Source: Lentzea jiangxiensis (lineage in GTDB: Bacteria; Actinomycetota; Actinomycetes; Mycobacteriales; Pseudonocardiaceae). Taken from it: 64,000 bases of DNA. The stretch covers positions 62,001-126,000 of the forward strand of contig NZ_FNIX01000010.1 of assembly GCF_900104175.1 (NCBI RefSeq), given 5' to 3'. A program made the translations under genes and the position numbers. The stretch's first letter is position 1, and every line of letters starts with the position of its first letter. Below are positions 8,588-17,494 of this stretch, piece after piece. A model generated the notes under the pieces. It ran no database searches and was not told where the DNA came from. It saw nothing but the letters and a program-made list of their open reading frames with translations.

Positions 8588-9166
8588 CTAGCGCGGTGAG
8601 AGCGGCACGGTCTTGGACCGCACCCACTTGAGCACCGCGGGCCACTCCCCGTAGCCCGCGTCGATGTTGACGTGCGCCGCCCCCGGCAGGACGTCGACCT
8701 CGATCCGCAGGGCCTCACCGAGCTGCTTGGCGGCCTCCATCGAGCAGTGCGGGTCGCCCTCGCCCACGACGAGGCGGGTGTCGGTGGCGGCGCGGCGCAG
8801 GCTCGCGGGGTCGAGCGGGGACGGCAGGAACGACCTGATGGCCGGTTCCGGGTGGTCGAGGGCCGGCGGGGCCACGAGCAGCACGCGGTCGACGTGGACG
8901 ATGTTCTCCCGGGCCGCGTGGTGCAGCCAGAGGTGGCAGCCCAGCGAGTGCGCCACGACGACGCGTTCGCGGTCGGTGGGCAACGCTTCGAGGTGGGTGT
9001 CGAGCTCGCGCAGCCACGTGTCGCGGTCGGGCGTGTCGGGGTCGCTGAAGTGCGGCAGGTCGGCGAGGCCACCGTGCTCGGACACGGTCTGGGCGAGCCA
9101 GCGCTGCCAGTGGCCGGGTCCGGAACCGGTGTAGCCGTGGAGCAGGAGCACGTGGGGCAGCGACAT
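8588..9166 (-). CDS. RBBP9/YdeN-type serine hydrolase
   Basis: The 192-residue alpha/beta hydrolase begins directly with strand beta-1 and HGYTGSGPGHWQRW, the diagnostic opening of the RBBP9/YdeN (PF06821) family. Nucleophile Ser74 lies in VVVAHSLGCHL; a late GDPHCSM and GAAHVN supply the acid and histidine. Such proteins are small soluble serine hydrolases whose physiological substrates are mostly unknown. Length fits the family, so it is complete. It is the first gene of a probable two-gene minus-strand operon with the beta-lactamase-fold enzyme downstream, and it is separated from clpX by a strong terminator. Confidence 0.87.
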   Translation of the reverse strand: MSLPHVLLLHGYTGSGPGHWQRWLAQTVSEHGGLADLPHFSDPDTPDRDTWLRELDTHLEALPTDRERVVVAHSLGCHLWLHHAARENIVHVDRVLLVAPPALDHPEPAIRSFLPSPLDPASLRRAATDTRLVVGEGDPHCSMEAAKQLGEALRIEVDVLPGAAHVNIDAGYGEWPAVLKWVRSKTVPLSPR

Positions 9167-9217
9167 GGCTCCACCCTAGTGGCGTGACGCGAGGAGCCGC
9201 GGGTCCCCGAACGCCGA

Positions 9218-9249
9218 AAGGGGTGCCGGTGAGATCACCGGCACCCCTT
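9218..9249. terminator. Perfect 15-bp stem terminator after clpX
   Basis: AAGGGGTGCCGGTGA pairs perfectly with TCACCGGCACCCCTT around a two-base centre. It lies 15 bases past the clpX stop (reverse strand) and ends in a short T-run in either direction, so it can stop transcription from clpX. Confidence 0.85.
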
Positions 9250-9263
9250 GTCGAGCGTGGAAC

Positions 9264-10544
9264 CTAAGCCGACTTCTCCCGCCGTTCGCGGCGCGAAGGC
9301 TGCCGGGCGACGATCGTCGGGTTCACGTTCTCCTTCACCGTCTGCTCGGTGATGACGACCTTGGCGACGTCCGTGCGGCTCGGGATGTCGTACATCACCG
9401 GGAGCAGGACCTCCTCCATGATCGCGCGCAGGCCTCGGGCACCGGTACCGCGCAGGATCGCCTGGTCGGCGACCGCTTCGAGCGCGGTCTTGGTGAACTC
9501 GAGCTCGACGCCGTCCATCTCGAAGAGCTTCTGGTACTGCTTCACCAGGGCGTTCTTCGGCTCGGTGAGGATCATCACCAGCGACGGCTTGTCGAGGTTC
9601 GTGACGGAGGCGACCATCGGCAGACGCCCGATGAACTCGGGGATCAGGCCGAACTTGATCAGGTCCTCCGGCATGGAGTCGGCGAAGTAGTCCGCCGCGT
9701 CCACCTCGGCCTTGGAACGGACCTCGGCGCCGAAGCCCAGGCCGCGCTTGCCGACCCGGTCCTGGATGATCTTCTCCAGACCAGCGAACGCACCGGCCAC
9801 GATGAACAGCACGTTCGTCGTGTCGATCTGGATGAACTCCTGGTGCGGGTGCTTGCGGCCGCCCTGCGGGGGCACCGATGCGGTGGTGCCTTCCAGGATC
9901 TTCAGCAGAGCCTGCTGCACGCCCTCGCCGGAGACGTCGCGCGTGATCGACGGGTTTTCACTCTTCCGAGCGATCTTGTCGACCTCGTCGATGTAGATGA
10001 TGCCCGTCTCGGCGCGCTTGACGTCGTAGTCGGCGGCCTGGATGAGCTTCAGGAGGATGTTCTCGACGTCCTCACCGACGTACCCGGCCTCCGTCAGCGC
10101 CGTCGCGTCGGCGATGGCGAACGGCACGTTCAGCATCTTCGCGAGCGTCTGCGCGAGGTAGGTCTTGCCGCACCCCGTCGGGCCGAGCATCAGGATGTTC
10201 GACTTCGCCAGCTCGACACCGTCGTCACGACCCTCGCGCCCGCGGTCGCCCGCCTGGATGCGCTTGTAGTGGTTGTAGACAGCGACCGAGAGGGTCCGCT
10301 TCGCCTCGGACTGGCCGATGACGTACTGGTCGAGGAACTCGTGGATCTCGGCGGGCTTCGGCAGCTCGTCGAGCTTCACGTCGCCGGCTTCGGCCAGCTC
10401 CTCCTCGATGATCTCGTTGCAGAGATCGATGCACTCATCGCAGATGTAGACGCCGGGGCCGGCGATGAGTTTCTTCACCTGCTTCTGGCTCTTTCCGCAG
10501 AAAGAGCACTTCAGCAAGTCGCCGCCGTCACCGATACGCGCCAT
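9264..10544 (-). CDS. clpX: ATP-dependent Clp protease ATP-binding subunit ClpX
   Basis: The 426-residue AAA+ unfoldase has the N-terminal zinc-binding domain (C13-x2-C16 ... C35-x2-C38), Walker A GPTGCGKT, Walker B region [10 protein letters not shown], sensor segment and the RxxD/E-rich C-terminal domain ending in REKSA. It recognises tagged proteins, unfolds them and feeds ClpP1P2, encoded just upstream. ATG 10544 starts the canonical [25 protein letters not shown] lies upstream. It is transcribed on the same strand as clpP1P2 but after two hairpins in a 243-bp gap, so it probably has its own promoter as well. Confidence 0.97.
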   Translation of the reverse strand: MARIGDGGDLLKCSFCGKSQKQVKKLIAGPGVYICDECIDLCNEIIEEELAEAGDVKLDELPKPAEIHEFLDQYVIGQSEAKRTLSVAVYNHYKRIQAGDRGREGRDDGVELAKSNILMLGPTGCGKTYLAQTLAKMLNVPFAIADATALTEAGYVGEDVENILLKLIQAADYDVKRAETGIIYIDEVDKIARKSENPSITRDVSGEGVQQALLKILEGTTASVPPQGGRKHPHQEFIQIDTTNVLFIVAGAFAGLEKIIQDRVGKRGLGFGAEVRSKAEVDAADYFADSMPEDLIKFGLIPEFIGRLPMVASVTNLDKPSLVMILTEPKNALVKQYQKLFEMDGVELEFTKTALEAVADQAILRGTGARGLRAIMEEVLLPVMYDIPSRTDVAKVVITEQTVKENVNPTIVARQPSRRERREKSA

Positions 10545-10689
10545 GACCGCTGACCTATGTCCCCTCCGGCGCACACCTGCTGTAGTGCGCCTGCTGACTT
10601 GCTGTGGCAGTCCCACTGGCTGTGGGTGCTGAGCCCGTTGCACTGACGGTACCTGGCCCACCCCGTTTCAGGGGAGGACCAGCGTCCCC

Positions 10690-10777
10690 CCGACACGCCG
10701 ATCAGGCCAGACACCTGGTCTTCCCGGGCGTGTCGGTTCGCGTTCTCCCGAGGGCCGGACCTTCCCAGCCCTCGGGA
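10690..10777 (-). terminator. Two tandem hairpins between clpP2 and clpX
   Basis: Hairpin one pairs TCCCGAGGGC (10746-10755) with GCCCTCGGGA (10768-10777); hairpin two pairs CCGACACGCC (10690-10699) with GGCGTGTCGG (10727-10736). Both are perfect 10-bp stems within 100 bases of the clpP2 stop. They probably terminate or attenuate the clpP1P2 transcript before clpX; no T-tract is present. Confidence 0.6.
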
Positions 10778-10787
10778 ACCACGCGTG

Positions 10788-11417
10788 TCAGGACTTGGCG
10801 GACAGCTTGCGGTAGGGCAGCACCGAGTCGACGATGCCGTACTCCCTGGCCTCGTCGGCCGTGAGGATGCGGTCGCGCTCGATGCTCTCGCGGACCTCCT
10901 CTGCCGTCCGGTTCGTGTGCCGCGCGAGGGTGGTCTCCATCAGGCGGCGCACGCGCTGGATCTCGTTCGACTGGATCTCCAGGTCGGACACCTGACCGTA
11001 CGCGCCCTCCATGGAGGGCTGGTGGATCAGGATTCGCGCGTTCGGCAGCGCGTGGCGCTTGCCGGGGGTGCCGGCGGCCAGCAGCACCGCGGCGGCCGAG
11101 GCGGCCTGGCCGAGGCAGTACGTCTGGATGTCCGGGCGGACGAACTGCATGGTGTCGTAGATGGCCATCAGCGAGGTGAACGAGCCACCCGGCGAGTTGA
11201 TGTACATCAGGATGTCGCGGTCCGGGTCCTCGGACTCGAGAACCAGCAGCTGCGCCATGACGTCGTTGGCCGAAGCGTCGTCAACCTGCACGCCGAGGAA
11301 GATGATGCGCTCCTCGAACAGCTTGTTGTACGGGTTCGACTCCTTCATGCCGTAGCTGGTGCGCTCGACGAACGACGGCAGCACGTACCGCGACTGAGGC
11401 ATGTGGAACTGGCTCAC
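10788..11417 (-). CDS. clpP2: ATP-dependent Clp protease proteolytic subunit ClpP2
   Basis: The 209-residue serine peptidase has the ClpP triad region: Ser107 in GQAASAAA, His132 in LIHQPS, and a C-terminal Asp, with the handle sequence [14 protein letters not shown]. The N-terminal [20 protein letters not shown] extension is typical of actinobacterial ClpP2, the second of two paralogues. ClpP1 and ClpP2 form a mixed tetradecamer that works with ClpX and ClpC1. It begins 20 bp after the clpP1 stop on the same strand, forming a two-gene operon. Confidence 0.96.
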   Translation of the reverse strand: MSQFHMPQSRYVLPSFVERTSYGMKESNPYNKLFEERIIFLGVQVDDASANDVMAQLLVLESEDPDRDILMYINSPGGSFTSLMAIYDTMQFVRPDIQTYCLGQAASAAAVLLAAGTPGKRHALPNARILIHQPSMEGAYGQVSDLEIQSNEIQRVRRLMETTLARHTNRTAEEVRESIERDRILTADEAREYGIVDSVLPYRKLSAKS

Positions 11418-11437
11418 TTGAGGTCTCCTAGCTGACG

Positions 11438-12055
11438 TCAGTTGTTCGAGTCGCCGACGGGCTGGGCCCGGGTGACGACCTTGTCGACGAAGCCGTACTC
11501 GAGCGCTTCCTGCGCCGTGAACCAGCGGTCGCGGTCGGAGTCACGGGTGATGGTCTCCACCGACTGCCCGGTGTGCTCGGCGATGAGCTCGGCCATCTCG
11601 CGCTTGGTGCGCGTCAGCATGTCCGCCTGGATCGCGATGTCCGCGGCCGTACCGCCGACACCGGCCGACGGCTGGTGCATGAGGATGCGGGCGTGCGGGA
11701 GCGCGTGGCGCTTGCCGGGCGAGCCCGCGGAGAGCAGGAACTGCCCCATCGAGGCCGCGAGGCCCATCGCGTACGTGGCCACGTCCGGCTGGATGAGCTG
11801 CATCGTGTCGTAGATGGCCATGCCCGCCGTGACGGAGCCACCCGGCGAGTTGATGTAGAGCGTGATGTCCTTCTCGGGGTCCTCAGCGGCGAGAAGCAGC
11901 AGCTGAGCGGTGATCTGGTTGGCGATGCCCTCTTCGACCTGCGATCCCAGGACGATGATCCGCTCGCGGAGCAGCCGCTCGTACACCGAGTCGTTGAGGT
12001 TCATCCCGGCGGTGGCCGACCGCATCTCGGGGGTCGGGAAGGAGTGCTGCGTCAC
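11438..12055 (-). CDS. clpP1: ATP-dependent Clp protease proteolytic subunit ClpP1
   Basis: The 205-residue ClpP has Ser102 in MGLAASMGQ, His127 in LMHQPSAG and the conserved [14 protein letters not shown]. The N-terminal 20 residues are probably a propeptide removed by autoprocessing, as known for actinobacterial ClpP. It is the first gene of the clpP1-clpP2 operon and starts with GTG at 12055; the ribosome site AGGCAGG is modest. Upstream lies tig on the same strand after a hairpin, the usual tig-clpP-clpX order of actinobacteria. Confidence 0.96.
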   Translation of the reverse strand: MTQHSFPTPEMRSATAGMNLNDSVYERLLRERIIVLGSQVEEGIANQITAQLLLLAAEDPEKDITLYINSPGGSVTAGMAIYDTMQLIQPDVATYAMGLAASMGQFLLSAGSPGKRHALPHARILMHQPSAGVGGTAADIAIQADMLTRTKREMAELIAEHTGQSVETITRDSDRDRWFTAQEALEYGFVDKVVTRAQPVGDSNN

Positions 12056-12120
12056 GTCTGCCTGCCTAACTCCAGGTGGAACGAATCTGGAAGCGAAAAT
12101 CTCTCTGCGATCGACCTTAA

Positions 12121-12162
12121 CGAAGGCGGGCGGCGTCAGATGCCCGACACCGCCCGCGTTCG
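12121..12162 (-). terminator. GC-rich hairpin after tig
   Basis: CGAAGGCGGGCGGCGTC and GACACCGCCCGCGTTCG form a long, slightly imperfect stem around a seven-base loop, about 60 bases past the tig stop. It is placed to end tig transcription before the clpP1 promoter. Confidence 0.6.
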
Positions 12163-12220
12163 CTATGAGCTGTATTTCCGGAGCTCGCCCGCTCGCGGGG
12201 AAGGGCGAGCGACCCGGTCG

Positions 12221-13567
12221 CTACTCCTGGCCGTCCTCATCGGACTTGGTCTCGCCGAAGAGCTCGTCGAGGTCCAGCTTGGCGCCGCTCGTGTCGGACA
12301 CCTCGGCCTGGCGCACGACGCCCGCGAGCGCCTTGCCCCGGCGGACGTCGGCGAAGATCGCGCCGAGCTGGCCGGACTGCTGCGCGCGCTTGACGTACTC
12401 GTCCGGGCTGATGCCGAAGCGCTGGGCCTGGTAGATGATCCGCTCGGTCAGCTCGCCGTCGGACACCGTGACCTGCTCGGCGTCGGCGATCGAGTCGAGC
12501 ACCAGCTGCGTCTTGACGGCCTGCTCGGCGGCCTTGCGCAGCTCGGCGTCGAACTCCTCCTCCGTCTGACCCTGCTCGGTCAGCCACGCGGCGAACTTCT
12601 CGTCGTCGTGGTCGAAGGCGTGCACGGCGTCGTGCTTGCGCGCGTCGATCTCGCCCTGGACGATGCCCTCGGGCAGCGGGACCTCGGTGGTCTCCAGCAG
12701 CGCCTCGAGGACCTTGTCGCGCGCCTGCACGCCCTGCTGCATCTTCTTGACGCGGCCCAGGCGGGTCTGCAGGTCGGCCTTGAGCTCGTCGAGCGTGTCG
12801 AACTCGCTGGCGAGCTGCGCGAACTCGTCGTCGAGCTCGGGGAGCTGGCGCTCCTTGACGGTGCTCAGCACGACGGTGACCTCGGCCTCGCGGCCCTCGT
12901 GCTCACCGGCGACGAGCGTGGTGGTGAAGGTCTTGGTCTCGCCCTCGGAGGCGCCGAGGAGCGCCTCGTCGATGCCCTCGACGAGCTGGCCGGAGCCGAC
13001 CTCGTAGGACAGGCCGCTGGTGCGGGCCTCCTCGACCTCTTCGCCGTCGACGGTCGCGGACAGGTCGACGATCACGAAGTCGCCGGTCTGCACCGGGCGG
13101 GAGACGCCGGTCAGCGTGCCGAAGCGAGCGCGGAGCTCGTCGAGCTGGGTGGTCACGTCCTCGTCGGTGACCTCCTGCTCGTCGACGGTCACGGCGAGCT
13201 CGCCGAACGCGGGCACGGTGATCTCGGGGCGGACGTCGACCTCGGCGGTGAACTCGAGCGTCTGGCCGTCCTCGATCTTGGTGACCTCGAAGTCCGGGCG
13301 ACCGAGCGTGCGCACCTCACCGGCGTTGACCGCCTCCAGGTACTTGGCCGGGATGGCCTCCTGGATGACCTCGTCCAGCACCGGAGCGCGGCCGATGCGG
13401 TTCTCCAGGACCTTGGCAGGGGCCTTGCCCGGGCGGAAACCGGGGATGCGGACCTGCTTCGCGAGCTTCCGGTACGCCTGGTCGAAGTTCGACTTGAGCT
13501 CGTCGAACGGCACCTCGACGTTGATCCGGACCCTCGTCGGGCTCAGGTGCTCGACGGTGCTCTTCAA
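12221..13567 (-). CDS. tig: Trigger factor, ribosome-associated chaperone
   Basis: The 448-residue protein has the ribosome-docking N-terminal domain with the signature [13 protein letters not shown], a central FKBP-type prolyl isomerase domain (about residues 160-245), and a helical chaperone C-terminus ending in a Glu/Asp-rich tail. It binds nascent chains at the exit tunnel. I place the start at a TTG (13567): GAGGAG lies six bases upstream and the protein then begins (M)[12 protein letters not shown], as in other actinobacterial trigger factors; no ATG or GTG fits as well. The gene precedes clpP1P2 and clpX, the conserved arrangement that joins folding with proteolysis. Confidence 0.95.
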   Translation of the reverse strand: MKSTVEHLSPTRVRINVEVPFDELKSNFDQAYRKLAKQVRIPGFRPGKAPAKVLENRIGRAPVLDEVIQEAIPAKYLEAVNAGEVRTLGRPDFEVTKIEDGQTLEFTAEVDVRPEITVPAFGELAVTVDEQEVTDEDVTTQLDELRARFGTLTGVSRPVQTGDFVIVDLSATVDGEEVEEARTSGLSYEVGSGQLVEGIDEALLGASEGETKTFTTTLVAGEHEGREAEVTVVLSTVKERQLPELDDEFAQLASEFDTLDELKADLQTRLGRVKKMQQGVQARDKVLEALLETTEVPLPEGIVQGEIDARKHDAVHAFDHDDEKFAAWLTEQGQTEEEFDAELRKAAEQAVKTQLVLDSIADAEQVTVSDGELTERIIYQAQRFGISPDEYVKRAQQSGQLGAIFADVRRGKALAGVVRQAEVSDTSGAKLDLDELFGETKSDEDGQE

Positions 13568-14155
13568 CGTGGACTCCTCGATACGAACAAGAACGTGCAA
13601 GACAGCCGGTACCGCCACTGGGGACGCCCGGATTCCCAGCGAGTCTAGGCGAGACCCGCGCTGTGATCGCCGCCACCCCGCTCCAGCGACGGGACAGCGA
13701 CGTGACAGCGCTCCGGAGGCTCCGGCGCGCATCGCGCACGGGCGTCTCGTCCCGTGCTCCAGCGCGCGTGGCGGGAGGCTCCACGAGACAGACGGGCCGG
13801 CGCGACGCGGTGGTCCCCGCGGGCCGGTTCACACCGCCAGGAACCACCGCCCGCCGGCGCGCGTCCAAGCGGTCTCCCGTTGGTCCGCAGCACCGCACCC
13901 CTCCGCCCCTTTTGTTCGCCTCGCGAAAGTCTTCACAGAAGGAAGTCAGCCCGCTACAACGCGTAAAAACGGTCACCACAATTTCACTCGTTCGGCGGAG
14001 ACAGCCTTTCCGGGGTAGATCGAGATGACTCCATAAGCACCAATCACGCAGCCTCGGCGGACAGGTAGCGTTGCTGCTCCCGCACCATCCGTAACAGGAC
14101 CACGGGAACAAACGAGAAAAAGTCGTCGCACCGTTTTAGCCCGAGGATCCGCCTG
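13568..14155. other. 588-bp gap without a recognisable gene
   Basis: Between tig and the LysR gene, both strands hold only short open frames with no ribosome sites and Arg/Pro-rich translations typical of GC-rich noise. The last 200 bases (13930-14130) are clearly less GC-rich than the surroundings and contain A/T-runs, so promoters for tig (reverse) and the LysR gene (forward) probably lie here. I see no tRNA, no strong hairpin and no relic of a known gene. Confidence 0.5.
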
Positions 14156-15055
14156 ATGGAGACACGCCAGCTTCTCGCGTTCACGACCGTGGTTCAGACA
14201 GGGAGCTTCACCAAGGCCGCTGCCACGCTCAACTGCTCGCAGCCGACCATCACCACCCGCATCAAGGCACTGGAGGAAGGCCTCGGCGTCGTGCTTTTCC
14301 GGCGCCTCCCCCGAGGTATCCAGATGACGTCGGCGGGCGTCGAACTGCTCCCGTTCGCGCGAAACATCATCAACCTCACCGAAAAAGCCCGAAAAGCCAT
14401 AACGATGAACGGTGAGCCGCACGGCAAACTCGTCATCGGTTCCGCTCAGAGCCTGACCGACTACCGTCTGCTACCGCTGATCGAATACATGTGCTGGCGC
14501 TACCCGTCGGTTCAACTCTCGCTGCACTCGCGCAACGCCCTGAACAACCTGAACTCGGTGCGCGACGGCCAACTCGACTGCGCCTTCTTCATCGGAGCGA
14601 TAGAACCGCGCGAGGGTCTCGAAACAACGGTCCTGTGCCCCGAGCCCCTCGTGATGGTCGCGGGCCCGAACCACGTGCTCACCCAGCGCCAGAGCCTCAC
14701 CGAGGGCGACCTGACGAGCAGCACCCTGATCCGCGCGGAGAACGGCGCCTCCTACCACGAGCTCTTCGAACACTCCCTCGGCTACGACGACACCCGCGCC
14801 CCCGTCCTGGAACTCGACTCGGTGGACGCCGCCAAACGAGCGGTCGCCTCGGGCCTCGGCATCGCCCTCATGCCGGAGGTCACCGTCTCCTCGGAGCTCG
14901 CCGAAGGCAGGCTGGTCCGGCTGCCCTGGTCCCCGGCCTTCCGCGTCTACACGCAGTTCGGCTGGCGCCAGGACAACTCGACGAACCCGGCGGTGACGGC
15001 CCTGGTGTCGGCGGCGGCGCAGGTGGTGAGCGACCAGGTCGCCTCGCTGACCTGA
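14156..15055 (+). CDS. LysR-family transcriptional regulator
   Basis: The 299-residue protein has the LysR winged helix at residues 1-60 (METRQLLAFTTVVQTGSF, then TITTRIKALEEGLGVVLFRR) and a C-terminal periplasmic-binding-protein-like effector domain (GKLVIGSAQSLTDYRLLPLI through the late GIALMPEVTV). The start ATG has GAGGAT seven bases upstream. LysR regulators usually control a divergent or adjacent gene, but the upstream 588 bp lacks a gene and downstream is a convergent LacI gene, so its target cannot be inferred. The 5' third uses more A/T-containing codons than neighbours, a weak sign of transfer. Confidence 0.92.
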   Translation: METRQLLAFTTVVQTGSFTKAAATLNCSQPTITTRIKALEEGLGVVLFRRLPRGIQMTSAGVELLPFARNIINLTEKARKAITMNGEPHGKLVIGSAQSLTDYRLLPLIEYMCWRYPSVQLSLHSRNALNNLNSVRDGQLDCAFFIGAIEPREGLETTVLCPEPLVMVAGPNHVLTQRQSLTEGDLTSSTLIRAENGASYHELFEHSLGYDDTRAPVLELDSVDAAKRAVASGLGIALMPEVTVSSELAEGRLVRLPWSPAFRVYTQFGWRQDNSTNPAVTALVSAAAQVVSDQVASLT

Positions 15056-15127
15056 CCACCGCACCCGCACCGTCGCGAGGGCGAGCTGCCCTCAACGCGA
15101 GGTTCGGTGGGGTGGTCCCGTCACCCC
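15054..15127. terminator. Convergent terminator-like structure between lysR and lacI genes
   Basis: GACCACCGCACC (15054-15065) pairs with GGTGGGGTGGTC (15116-15127) with one mismatch. Inside, GAGGGC (15077-15082) and GCCCTC (15088-15093) form a second hairpin. The placement between two convergent stop codons suits a shared bidirectional terminator. Confidence 0.55.
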
Positions 15128-15143
15128 ACCCGAACCGCACCAC

Positions 15144-16142
15144 CTACGCGACAGGCGCGCGCCCGGTGCTCCCCCGAACCACCAGCTCGGGCAACACGTC
15201 CTCCTCGTCGGTGGGCGACGCACCCCCGATCACCGAGACCAGCGCCCGAGCCGCCCGAGCCCCGAACGCGAACGTGTCCCGGGAGAGCGCGGTCAGCCCC
15301 AGCTGCTGGCACAGGACCGAGTCGTCCCAGGCCACGACCGACAGCTCGGACGGCACGGCGACGCCCAGGGAAGCAGCCGCGGAAGCCCCGGCCACAGCCA
15401 TGACGTCGTTGTCGTACACGATCGCGGTAGGCGGAGACTCCAGCGCCAACAACGACCGTGTGGCAGAAGCCCCGGCCTCGGCCGTGTAGTCGCCGGCCAC
15501 CACCACGCCGTCCTCACAGGACGCGGCGAACGCGGCGTCCCGCCGAACGGTGTGCAACAACGAGGGCAACCCCGTCACGCGGGCGATCCGCCGATGCCCC
15601 GACGTCTTCAGGTGCTCCACCACGGAGGTCATCGCCGCGTAGTCGTCGGCCCACACCGAAGCGAGCTCGCCGTGGTGCCCGGCGCCGCCCACCACGACGG
15701 CCGGCAACCCTAGCGACGACATCAGCTCGACCCGCGGATCCGACACCAGCAGGTCGACCAGGAACACCCCGTCGACCCGGTGCTCGGCCCACCAGCGCCG
15801 GTACAGCGAGATCTCGTCCTCCCTCGACGACACCACCTGCAGCAGCAACGCCGACGACATCTCGGACTGGATCCCGGCGATCAGCTGGAAGAAGAACGCC
15901 TCGTCCCCCAGCGCGCGGGGCGGGCGCACCAGCACCAGCCCCACGGCGTCGGCGGAGGCCGAGGACAGCGCCCGGGCCGTCACGGACGGCCGGTACCCCA
16001 GGGACGACGCCACCTCCAGCACGCGGGAGCGGGTCGCCTCCGAGACGCCGGCGCGGCCGTTCAGCGCCAGCGAGACAGCACCTTTGGACACCCCGGCCCC
16101 CGCAGCGATGTCCTTGATCGTCGGTCTCTTCACCACGTTCAC
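15144..16142 (-). CDS. LacI-family repressor of the glycan locus
   Basis: The 332-residue protein has a LacI HTH at residues 5-27 (RPTIKDIAAGAGVSKGAVSL), the hinge helix (SVTARALSSA), and a sugar-binding periplasmic-like core ending before ARALVSVIGG. It is divergent from the sugar ABC transporter/glycosidase operon with a 98-bp gap containing a 12-bp palindromic operator, so it very probably represses that operon until a mannose-containing ligand binds. The GTG at 16142 has AGGTG upstream; a GTG three codons later is an alternative. GalR/LacI membership is certain, and the ligand is inference from the neighbours. Confidence 0.92.
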   Translation of the reverse strand: MNVVKRPTIKDIAAGAGVSKGAVSLALNGRAGVSEATRSRVLEVASSLGYRPSVTARALSSASADAVGLVLVRPPRALGDEAFFFQLIAGIQSEMSSALLLQVVSSREDEISLYRRWWAEHRVDGVFLVDLLVSDPRVELMSSLGLPAVVVGGAGHHGELASVWADDYAAMTSVVEHLKTSGHRRIARVTGLPSLLHTVRRDAAFAASCEDGVVVAGDYTAEAGASATRSLLALESPPTAIVYDNDVMAVAGASAAASLGVAVPSELSVVAWDDSVLCQQLGLTALSRDTFAFGARAARALVSVIGGASPTDEEDVLPELVVRGSTGRAPVA

Positions 16143-16196
16143 CGCATCGCACCTGTCCGGAACAAGACAACAAGACGGTCGGAGGCTAGCCGGAGA

Positions 16197-16208
16197 TAAA
16201 CCGGTTTA
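16197..16208 (+). promoter_or_regulatory. LacI-type operator palindrome
   Basis: TAAACCGGTTTA is a perfect 12-bp palindrome with the central CCGG/CG symmetry typical of LacI/GalR operators. It lies between the divergent lacI-type gene and the binding-protein gene, 17 bases before the latter's ribosome site, where a bound repressor would block initiation. Confidence 0.78.
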
Positions 16209-16240
16209 GCTAGGGTCCGCGAGCAAGGAGGTGGGTGTCA

Positions 16241-17494
16241 ATGAAGAGGCGCACGTTCCTCGCGGGCCTGGCGGCGGTGCCCGTGGCGGGCTGTGGACTG
16301 TCCGGCACGCCCAGCACGGGCTCATCGGCGACTGGGCAGGTCACGGGCGAGATCACGTTCCAGACCTGGTCCCTCAAGCCCAAGTACACCGACTACGTCA
16401 ACGGTGTCATCGACGCGTTCCAGAAGAAGCACCAGGGCACCGCGGTGAAGTGGGTCGACCAGCCCGCGGACGGGTACCTGGCGAAGGTCATGGCGGACGC
16501 GAGCGCGGGCAGCCTGCCCGACGTCGTCAACGTGCCGCCGGACCTCAGCTTCCCGCTCGCCAGGGCGGGCCAGCTCGTCGACCTCGACGAGACCCTGGAG
16601 GACGCCAAGCCGGAGTACCTCGCGAACGCCTGGCAGGCGTTCGAGATCCCCGGCAAGGGCGGCTGCTACGGCTTCCCCTGGTACCTCAACACCGGACCGG
16701 TCTTCTACAACAAGGCCCTGTTCCGGCAGGCCGGCCTGGACCCGGACAAGCCGCCGACGAACTTCGAGGAGCTCGAGAAGCAAGCTCTGGAACTCGCCGA
16801 GAAGAAGATCGCCATGCTCGGCCAGACCCCGAGCATCGCCGACTTCGGGCTCTACGGCGTGAAGCTGTTCGACACGGACGAATTCACCTTCAACGAGCCC
16901 AAGGGCGTCGAACTCGTCGAGCTCTACAAGCGGCTGTACGACGCGGGCGCGTTGATCCCCGAGGCGCTCACGCAGAACTACACGGGCGCCGGCACGAAGT
17001 TCATGGCGCAGCAGACGGCGCTCAACCCCGGCAGCGCGTACGACCTGGGCAAGTTCAAGACCGACGCGCCGAGCCTGTACGCGAACATCGGCATCACCAC
17101 GCCCATCACGAACACCGGCAGCGCCAACATGTTCCTGCACGGCGTCAGCGTGCCGAAGAGCAGCAGGAACCAGGCGACGGCGCTGGCGTTCGGCCGGTTC
17201 GTCACCAACGCCGAGAACCAGGTCGGGTTCGCGAAGCTCGCGTCGATCTTCCCGTCCACGAGCAAGGGCGGCGACGACCCGTACTTCACCACGGAGGACG
17301 GCACCGACGAGGCCCGCGTGCGGGTCGCGGCGGCCAAGCAGCTCAAGACGGCGGTGAACTACACGCCGGTGCAGTTCAGCGACCAGATGCGCGAGGCGCT
17401 GCTGCAGCAGCTCGCGGACGCCATGCTCGGCAAGAAGTCCGCGAAGCAGGCGTTGGACGACGCCGTGAACGAGTGCAACAGGCTGCTCAAGTGA
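16241..17494 (+). CDS. Sugar ABC transporter substrate-binding lipoprotein
   Basis: The 417-residue family-1 extracellular solute-binding protein starts MKRRTFLAGLAAVPVAGC, a twin-arginine-like signal with a lipobox giving Cys18 as the lipidated residue. The mature part shows the CUT1 carbohydrate-binding pattern (GEITFQTWSLKPKYTDYV, then GFPWYLNTGPVFYNKALF). It should sit on the outer face of the membrane and deliver an oligosaccharide to the two permeases encoded next. The ATG at 16241 has AAGGAGG nine bases upstream. No ATPase gene is in the operon, so a shared MsiK-type ATPase elsewhere is likely, as is usual for actinobacterial CUT1 systems. The substrate is inferred to be an N-glycan-derived manno-oligosaccharide. 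Confidence 0.9.
   Translation: MKRRTFLAGLAAVPVAGCGLSGTPSTGSSATGQVTGEITFQTWSLKPKYTDYVNGVIDAFQKKHQGTAVKWVDQPADGYLAKVMADASAGSLPDVVNVPPDLSFPLARAGQLVDLDETLEDAKPEYLANAWQAFEIPGKGGCYGFPWYLNTGPVFYNKALFRQAGLDPDKPPTNFEELEKQALELAEKKIAMLGQTPSIADFGLYGVKLFDTDEFTFNEPKGVELVELYKRLYDAGALIPEALTQNYTGAGTKFMAQQTALNPGSAYDLGKFKTDAPSLYANIGITTPITNTGSANMFLHGVSVPKSSRNQATALAFGRFVTNAENQVGFAKLASIFPSTSKGGDDPYFTTEDGTDEARVRVAAAKQLKTAVNYTPVQFSDQMREALLQQLADAMLGKKSAKQALDDAVNECNRLLK

Noticed and set aside
16231..17490. N-terminal extension that would fuse the binding-protein region to the MalF-type permease
   Set aside because: This frame is the shadow of the binding protein; the permease starts at the GTGA overlap at 17491.
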